This document shows positions 58,284 through 64,000 of a stretch of DNA of 64,000 nucleotides, one piece after another (the stretch's first letter is position 1; every line of letters starts with the position of its first letter). The DNA is from Avena insularis (lineage: Eukaryota > Streptophyta > Magnoliopsida > Poales > Poaceae). The notes beneath the pieces are model-generated. The model did no database searches, was not told the DNA's origin, and was given only the letters and a program-made list of their open reading frames with translations. A program made the translations under genes and the position numbers. Where the stretch lies: positions 469,721,650 through 469,785,649 of the forward strand of contig CM042684.1 of assembly GCA_023614405.1 (NCBI GenBank). Reading direction: 5' to 3'.

Positions 58284-58464
58284 AAAAAAAGATGAAACAG
58301 TGCTCGAAGAAATTAGACACTTTTTTTGATATAGTAGAAACGGATCAGCGTGAGAATTACGAAAATTCGTGCCTGACAGGGATCGAACTTCGGTCGCTGG
58401 GATCGAACTTCGGTCGCTGGGATACACCAACTACGACCCAACCACTAGACTACTGCCCGTTCTC
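58284..58464 (-). mobile_element. tRNA-derived SINE with 3' poly-T, flanked by a 16-bp duplication
   Basis: Perfect target duplications GACTTGCTCTAGTCAT flank it (58268-58283 and 58465-58480). Read on minus, the 5' end has an RNA polymerase III A box (TAGTCTAGTGGTTGGG) and a B box (GTTCGATCCC), then a unique part, and ends in a T-run (plus A-run at 58284-58290). A 3' T-run is a feature I associate with p-SINE-type elements of grasses. The sequence around the B box (gggatcgaacttcggtcgct) is tandemly duplicated, giving two B boxes. It sits in a LINE-like tail. Confidence 0.8.
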
Positions 58465-58561
58465 GACTTGCTCTAGTCATTATGTTGTTGCAGAAGTTTT
58501 TTTTGAAACCACGTTGTTGCAGAAGTTGTGTGTATTTGATATCGACTTGGTATTAATATAA

Positions 58562-58710
58562 TTTTTTCTTTTTGTTCGGTTGTATGCATCCATAATGGCT
58601 AGAACTCCGTTATGACCTTGTTGGTTAGATTGGATGATGAAGGTGTTTATGCACTGTCCTGGAGGACCGAGGTGTTTTCACCGTTGATGGAGCCACTAGG
58701 GTTGCGAGTC
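58562..58710 (+). mobile_element. Second LINE-like tail fragment
   Basis: Repeats the same phrases as the fragment upstream ('tgcatccataatggctag', 'gaggtgttttcaccgttgatgg', 'gttgcgagtc') in diverged form. It is cut at 58711 by a CACTA-type terminus. Confidence 0.5.
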
Positions 58711-58900
58711 CACTACAAAACTACCCCATACCCGGCACTTTTTAAATGATACAAGCAAAAAGACCAAGCAAAAGTTGTTTAGCCGGCATATAGAGCATTT
58801 ACGGTGACAACAAGGGTGGCGACAGATTATGTGGCATGAAAATTTTATTTATGGCGTTAGAATGTGTCGTGTTAGCTGTCCATCGGTACCGATGTTTCAA
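58711..58900 (+). mobile_element. Possible left end of another CACTA-type element
   Basis: CACTACAAAACTACCCC at 58711 is a typical CACTA terminus and interrupts LINE-like sequence. No matching right end or target duplication was found, so extent and identity are uncertain. Confidence 0.35.
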
Positions 58901-59978
58901 AACGCCTTAGTATACGAACCGATGTAGAAGTGATTCCATCGTGGAAAATACGCCATGTTGATTGTGGGTCCAGCGTGTGAGACTAGTAAAGCTTGTCTCA
59001 CTGACCCGTGAACCCCACCAAAATCGAGCCATTGCCATCTGAATATTATAAGGAACCCCCGCCCCACGACCGTATTGTCTCCCATGTCTCTCACTTCGTC
59101 ATTTTTTCAATCTCTATATTTCTATCTCCACGAAGTTTCAGCAGGCGACGGAGTGAGACGTGCGCTATCCTTACTTTATACAAGCGTGATGTCAGTATGT
59201 GCGGTTTTTTCTTTTATTTTCATTGCCATTGGATTTCACATTTGGGGATTTTTTTTGTTTCTGTTTTCCCCTAAAATTTCGTATTTCTCGATCTCACAAT
59301 TGTGCATTACTATTTTTTTTAAGTTCCGCATTCCCAAAGTACCGGAGGATATCCTTAACCCAGAATGGAACAGGAAACATGGCGTGTTCGTCTACTGTCG
59401 ATGCCCTAACCATGTAATCCCATGGTGATACGTGGCCTATGATAAGAACTTCGTAGAGGACTTCGGTTGCATGTTTCTCTCGTGTTGTCGTCCCGATGTA
59501 GCTTCATGTCGTTGGTGCAATGGATTGATCCAAATCACCCAAGGAACCTCCAGCAATCGTTGTGAGAGCTCTGGTGTGGCGATATCAAAGAAAATGGGCG
59601 TAGGAGGCATGCTACATCATATGGAACCTGTAATCAGGAAAGTGTTGAACGAATGATTGCATGTTAGTGCTAAGGGAACGGTGTGCTAGATTGGCCAGCA
59701 GGGTGGTTAAGCTTGTTAATAGATGTAATTAGAATTAGAGTTAATTATGTTTCTATTATTAGCTTGTACTAATTAATCTTGTAGTAGAGCGAGTAATTTG
59801 TGGTATTATTTTGGTGACTTCTTCATTTTGGATAGTGCAATACCACGATTTGTACACAAGTAATGTGCACTGATATCTCTCTATATATGCAAATAACCGT
59901 TATCCCTATTTTGGTGTGTTTTGGTGGTTTGCTAATCAATACTAATGTTAATCAAATAAAATATTGGGAATATACGAC
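58901..59978. other. Intergenic stretch, no gene recognised
   Basis: Several frames of 60-117 codons occur, for example a hydrophobic one at 59075-59428, without domain or consistent codon use. The 74-codon frame at 59432-59656 is also unsupported. Much of this may be the interior of the CACTA-type element starting at 58711. Confidence 0.4.
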
Positions 59979-60205
59979 ATGTTTGTGACATGGGTATGCC
60001 CAACATGTGTTCACCCTTGACATATCTAGTCTAATCCACTAGAGGCCCATGGGACAATCTGTTGGTATCGGTGAAGCCCATGACGAATCGTGTGAGGACA
60101 AGTCCATAAAGGATTCGACTCCTTGGCGGAAACGACAAGTTTAGATAGAAAACCCTTAGGGTTACGCTCTCAAACTTGTAATAGACTCGGACGTCTCTTG
60201 AGTTG
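59979..60205 (+). mobile_element. Gypsy-type LTR fragment
   Basis: Phrases such as 'gcccatgacgaatcg', 'gattcgactccttgg', 'aacccttagggttacg' and 'aacttgtaatagactcggac' follow the same order as corresponding parts of the Tat-type LTR at 21651 ('gcccatgacgcc', 'ggatccttgg', 'aaaccctagaacttgtaac'). It is a diverged LTR piece of a related family without boundaries. Confidence 0.5.
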
Positions 60206-60352
60206 TTACAGAAGCTAGGTGTATCTGATATAGACTTGGTATAAATATATTTCATTTTTTGTTTTTTGTTGCTGCATACGTAATGGCTAGACTTGCTCTG
60301 GTCATTATGCATATGCAGAGGCTAGGCGTATTTGATATTGACTTGGTATAAG
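60206..60352 (+). mobile_element. LINE-like tail fragments
   Basis: 'cagaagctaggtgtatctga' and 'cagaggctaggcgtatttga' each lead to 'gacttggtat', the LINE-type tail seen at 58481-58561. Two partial copies lie in tandem. Confidence 0.5.
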
Positions 60353-60760
60353 GATGGTCCTGAAATTTCGGGGACCGGGGCGAAACTAAAACTTGAACCC
60401 TTAACTTATACATCACAATAATGATAATAAATATTATACTTGTAAAATTTATGTTTTCAATAATACTTAGATGTATCAAAAATCATTGAACATATCAAAC
60501 AATTTATAATATTATCTTGAATTTTTTTTCTAACATGTGAAGGTGCAAAGTCACTTAAGATGGGGTCGATGTCGGTGTCATCCAGAGTTTCTTATCAATG
60601 CATAATATTTGCCAAACCATTTAACCTATGTTGATTCATTGTTAATGTTAAATATTTTTTAATAATTTTAACTTTGAAAAGCTTTTTCAGCCGATGCGAC
60701 AGTTATAGGCACACTAAATATAATCATAAGCAATCAACTTCTCTTTTGTTCTTTTCCTAG
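60353..60760 (-). pseudogene. hAT transposase remnant with C-terminal dimerisation domain
   Basis: On minus, about 60715-60595 reads VPITVASAEKAFSKLKLLKN and then, after a one-base shift, LTMNQHRLNGLANIMH before a stop. This is the hAT C-terminal dimerisation region ('ASAERSFSKLKLIK...RLNGLA'). Beyond it, near 60353-60380, plus 'ggtcctgaaatttcggggacc' resembles a hAT terminus that would close the 3' end of this minus-strand element. The rest of the transposase is missing to the right or unreadable. It is a different hAT family from the one at 20405-21649, which carries an ERIF...IKTDL-type domain. Confidence 0.75.
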
Positions 60761-60913
60761 CAGATGAACATTTTCTCTACTGGGATGACATGACAACACA
60801 CAATGCTGGAAAAAATTACATCAAGGTCATAAGATTACTTATTATGGAACTGTAATAATGTACCTTAGATTCGTCAAATCGGCGATGCTCGTGTTCTCGT
60901 GAACTCGCGAGTG

Positions 60914-61205
60914 CACTAGTAGAAGACGGACCTTTAGTCCAGGGGTAGTAGTCCCAGTTTTACTACAAACCGGGACTAATGCCCCGGTCCCAATGGCTAG
61001 ATCTGGCTGCAGGGGCGGCAGAGATTAGTCTCGGTTTGAACGGACCCTTTAGTCCTGGTTCGTGTAACAAATTGGGACTAAAGGATTTCAGGCAGGCTGA
61101 GTCCGGCGCCAGACCCTTTAGTCTCGGTTTGTTACACAAACCGGGACTAAAGATGGACCTTTAGTACCGGTTCTAGACACAAACTGGAACTAAAGGCCTG
61201 GTTAT
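60914..61205. repeat. Subterminal repeats of the large CACTA element
   Basis: At least eight copies of a 12-bp motif (ccgggactaaag or its reverse, some mutated) alternate in orientation. In En/Spm-type elements such repeats bind the element-encoded TnpA-like protein; that role is inferred here. Confidence 0.85.
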
Positions 61206-61720
61206 ATCTTTTTCCCCCTGACCGAGCCACAATTTCAAGTTGGTGGCTCCTCTCTTTTTCTTCCTTCAAGCTCGAGTTCATGCCCAATTTTTTCTTAAGA
61301 TTTGTCAAGATTTTGCGGAGCCCCATCTATCCAAAGGTTCTAAAAGGTGAGCACTTCATCCTTTCAAGTCTTATTGCTATATTAGCTCATTTCATGCTCT
61401 ACAAGTAGATGGATTTGTGGATTTAGTTTGGTAGTAATTTTTGCAATAATAATATGAGATTGATGTTTGGATTCAATCTATCTTGTATTAATGTAATGAA
61501 CTCCAAGGTAAATATCATTTTCAATATGTGGATTCTATCTATATCTTGTTTTGGCACATAGTCTTGAAATTAATTTAATTAATAGAAGCACAAAGATACA
61601 TGCATGAGTTCATCATCCTAGCTAGCTAGGAAAAATGTCCTTATTCGTCTTCTACCCGCCTTCAGCAAACTGAAAAAAATGTAATAAAGATAGGGTTAAT
61701 TCACAAAAGTTTGATAAGAA
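61206..61720. other. Non-coding 5' region of the large CACTA element
   Basis: AT-rich, without an open frame of note. By position it would hold the promoter, leader or intron of the transposase gene, but no element can be identified. Confidence 0.45.
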
Positions 61721-61734
61721 GATATCATAGTACA

Positions 61735-62015
61735 TCTTCGAGAAGCTCCTCTATGGCGAGATCCTCGAAGATGTCTGAGGATAGGATCCTAAGACATCTT
61801 CGAGAAGCTCCGTCGTAGTGGTGTCCCTCTCGCACCATCTTGAAGTTAATAACTTCTCTAGCTATAGATTAATACGCCGGGTATCTAATAAATTTCATAT
61901 ATTAGGGAGTGCCTCTATGACGAGCTCCTCAAAGATGTCTAAGGACGGGATCCTAAGACATCTTTGAGAAGCTCCGCCGTAGTGGTGTTCCTGCTCTCGC
62001 ACACCATCTTGCAGT
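61735..62015 (+). repeat. Duplicated block with small hairpins, unit about 180 bp
   Basis: 'cctaagacatctt' followed by 'gagaagctccg' occurs at 61787-61813 and 61950-61976, each preceded by 'gatgtctgaggataggat' or 'gatgtctaaggacgggat' and followed by 'cgtagtggtgt'. Within each copy, 'cttcgagaagctcc' and 'gctcctcaaagatg'-type words are partly inverted. A shorter series of 'gtgtcgacactca' words (palindromic GTCGAC core) follows at 62063-62180. Confidence 0.75.
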
Positions 62016-62355
62016 TCTTCACAAGAATTCATACCTATTTATAGATTAAGTGGCACAACATAGTGTCGACACTCAAGACATAATGTCGACACTCACCCCT
62101 GTCATAGTGCCACCACCCACCCAAAAAGTGTCGGCACTCACTGGCTTAGTGCTGCTCACTCACGACATAGTGTAGACACTCGCCCATGATGTACTATTGT
62201 CGCCACATCCACGTTTAGTCCCGGTTGGTGCCTCCAACCGGGACTAAAGGTTCATCATATCTTTAGTACCAGTTGTGTTCTTTAATTTTGTTTATTAGAC
62301 CAGTACTAATTTTAGCATCATGATTCCGTTTGATGTACTTAACTATACAATGCAG

Positions 62356-64000
62356 ATGAGCCGGCAATGGATGTACACTAACCGACTCTCTGGCGAGTTC
62401 ATTAAAGGCGTGCATTATTTTCTCCTTGTGGCTGAGGCAAACAAGCGGAATGGTTTTATGTCTTGTGCATGTGGTGTTTGTCGGAATCATAAGGAGTACT
62501 CTTCATCAAGAGTCCTTCACGACCACCTATTTCGGTCCTGTTTTATAAGAGGCTATAATTGTTGGACCAAGCACAGAGAAAGAGGGTTATGATGGAAGAC
62601 GATGATGAAGAAGAGAACGATGATGACAACTACCGATCTATGTTCCTTGAATATGATGGTACTACAATGGAAGACAATGATGAAGAAGAAGCTGAAGAAC
62701 GGGCATCATATGAGCCCGATGATGATCTTGGTCAGGCCATTGCTGATGCAAAGGGAGAATGCGAAAGTGAAAGGGAGAGGCTGAAGTTTGAGCAGATGTT
62801 AGAGGACCACAACAAATTGTTGTACCAAAATTGTGAAGATGGCCACAAAAAGATGGGTAGCACACTGGAATTGCTAAAATGGAAGGCAGAGACCAGTGTG
62901 ACTAATAAGGGATTTGAAAAGTTGCTGAAAATAATGAAGAAGCTGCTTCCAAAGGATAATGAATTTCCCGCCAGTACATACAAAGCAACGAAGGTTGTCT
63001 GCCCTCTAGGATTAGAGGTGCAGAAGATACATGCATGCATTAATAACTGCATCCTCTACCGCGGTGAGGAGTACAAGAATTTGGATGCATGCCCCGTATG
63101 CACTTCATTGTGGTATAAGATCAGCCGAGATGACCCTGGTGATGTTGAGGGCGACCGCCACAGAAAGAGGATTCCTGCCAAGGTGATGTGGCATGCTCCA
63201 ATAATACCACGGTTGAAATATTTGTTCAGAAACAAAGAGCATGCCAAGTTGTTGTGATGGCATATGGAAGACCGTAAGAAAGACGAGATGTTGAGACACC
63301 CCGCTGATGGGTCGCAGTGGAGAAAAATCGAGAGAGAGAGAGAGTTTTTGTACTTTGCAGGTGACACGAGGAACTTATGGTTTGGTCTAAGTATAGATAG
63401 AATGAATCCTTTTGGGGAGCATAGCTGCAGTCATTGCACCTGCCATGTGACTATATATCTATAACCTACCTCCTTGGTTGTGCATGAAGCGGAAGTTCAT
63501 TATGATGCCAGTGCTCATCCAAGGCCCGAAGCAACCCGGCAACGACATTGATGTGTACCTAAGGCCATTAGTTGAAGAACTCCTACAACTGTGGCACGGA
63601 CAAGGTGTATGTGTGTGGGATGAGCATAAACATGAGTAATTTGACCTACGAGCGTTGCTGTTCATAACAATCAATGATTGGCCTGCTCTTAGTAATATTT
63701 CAGGACAGACAAACAAGGGATATAATACATGCACGCACTGTTTAGGTGAGACTGAAAGTATAGATTTGGATAAATATACGAAGAATGTGTACCCGGGGAA
63801 TCGTCGTTTTCTTCCACCCGTGCACTCCCTAAGAAAGAAACGTAAGCATTTCAATAGTGAGACAGATACCCAGAGTAAGCCTATCCGCCGTACTAGTGAT
63901 GATGTATTTAATATGATGAAGGATTTAAAAGTAATCTTTGGAAATGGACCTAGTAGACAATCTGTTCTGAAGGACGATGGTGTACACGCACCCATATGGA
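62356..64000 (+). pseudogene. CACTA (TNP2-type) transposase, frameshifted and truncated by the window
   Basis: The likely start MSRQWMYTNRL at 62356 follows a possible acceptor (tgcag). Residues 1-78 form the transposase-associated domain, with Cys/His residues in CACGVCRN. A one-base shift near 62587 leads to an acidic linker (MEDDDEEENDD) and then a second Cys-containing block (CINNCILYRGEEYKNLDACPVC, abridged). TGA at 63255-63257 interrupts KLL-WHMEDRKKDE. The core TNP2 domain (Transposase_21 type) follows: GDTRNLWFGLSIDRMNPFGEH, then, after a second shift near 63458, NLPPWLCMKRKFIMM, and after TAA at 63637-63639, FDLRALLFITINDWPALSN and CTHCLGET. Two frameshifts and two stops in 1.6 kb show it is inactive. 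It would excise and insert CACTA elements. Confidence 0.88.

Larger units (their letters stand above)
56560..58561 (+). mobile_element. LINE-like 3' tail, interrupted by CACTA and SINE insertions
   Basis: Host pieces 56560-56864, 58184-58267 and 58481-58561 read continuously once the two insertions are removed. They contain 'gttgcgagtctcgggttgtt', T-rich runs, 'gtggtgtgcatccgtaa', 'gttgttgcagaag' and the ending 'gatatcgacttggtattaat'. I recognise this as the 3' untranslated end of grass L1-type LINEs. No ORF2 domain is seen, so it is 5'-truncated. Similar pieces recur at 58562-58710 and 60205-60352. Confidence 0.55.
60914..64000 (+). mobile_element. Large CACTA (En/Spm) element, left part; continues past the window
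   Basis: Starts CACTAGTAGAAGACGG at 60914 and has dense subterminal 'ccgggactaaag'/'tttagtcccgg' motifs up to about 61200, plus another inverted pair at 62214-62250. The transposase gene begins at about 62356 and runs off the window. The right terminus and target duplication are outside. The subterminal motifs are the same as in the 1.3-kb CACTA element at 56865-58180. Confidence 0.88.

Noticed and set aside
58375..58462. A tRNA gene
   Set aside because: A and B boxes are present, but no full cloverleaf can be drawn, the B-box region is duplicated, and 16-bp duplications mark it as a SINE insertion.

Overview
This window looks like nuclear DNA from a large-genome grass, very probably a Triticeae species (wheat, barley, rye or Aegilops group). 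The evidence is a long terminal repeat (LTR) opening TGTTGGAAATATGCCC, which I recognise as the Angela/WIS/BARE-type Copia start, together with dense nesting of Copia, Gypsy, CACTA, hAT, Harbinger, Helitron, Stowaway, LINE-like and SINE sequences. I see one plausible intact protein-coding gene, a three-exon ZIP-family divalent metal transporter on the minus strand (17237-18500). Almost everything else is transposon-derived.

Layout. 1-4310: plus-strand LTR remnant of a long-LTR Gypsy-like family. 4311-4573 continues across an insertion to 13880-13908: the end of a second Gypsy-like LTR. The insertion is a minus-strand, LARD-like element (4574-13879) with 4.25-kb LTRs, only about 790 bp of internal DNA and a GATAC target duplication. 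13909-16377: a foldback element, a Stowaway end and small duplications. 16378-18500: the ZIP gene, a broken second copy of its last exon, and a 151-bp hAT miniature element between them. 18693-21649: a palindromic MITE, a deleted hAT element with its terminal repeats, and a decayed minus-strand hAT transposase. 21651-33509: a complete but degenerate Ty3/Gypsy element of the Tat type, with gag-pol on plus and a fragmented multi-exon antisense gene of the 'putative gypsy type transposon' family between pol and the 3' LTR.

34510-41205: Copia fragments. One of them (35397-41205) carries a 2.9-kb Helitron (36969-39892) with a GC-rich, internally duplicated cargo. 41206-50798: a small CACTA-like element split by a minus-strand Copia element (41681-50451, target duplication GGTCG). 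50808-51385: a Gypsy gag/protease fragment. 52613-53090: an unrecognised decayed gene-like stretch. 54604-55716: a PIF/Harbinger-like element with TAA duplication that carries GC-rich gene-like DNA. 56560-60352: LINE-like tail sequence cut by a short CACTA element (56865-58180) and by a tRNA-derived SINE (58284-58464, 16-bp duplication). 60353-60760: a second hAT remnant. 60914 to the right edge: the left part of a large CACTA element with a broken TNP2-type transposase.

The insertions can be ordered by who interrupts whom: the LARD in an older LTR; the Tat element at the end of a hAT remnant; the Helitron in a Copia LTR; Copia in CACTA; CACTA and SINE in LINE-like tails. I found no CRISPR array, no rRNA gene and no functional tRNA gene. 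All calls are from reading the sequence and recalled family features; no database search was run.
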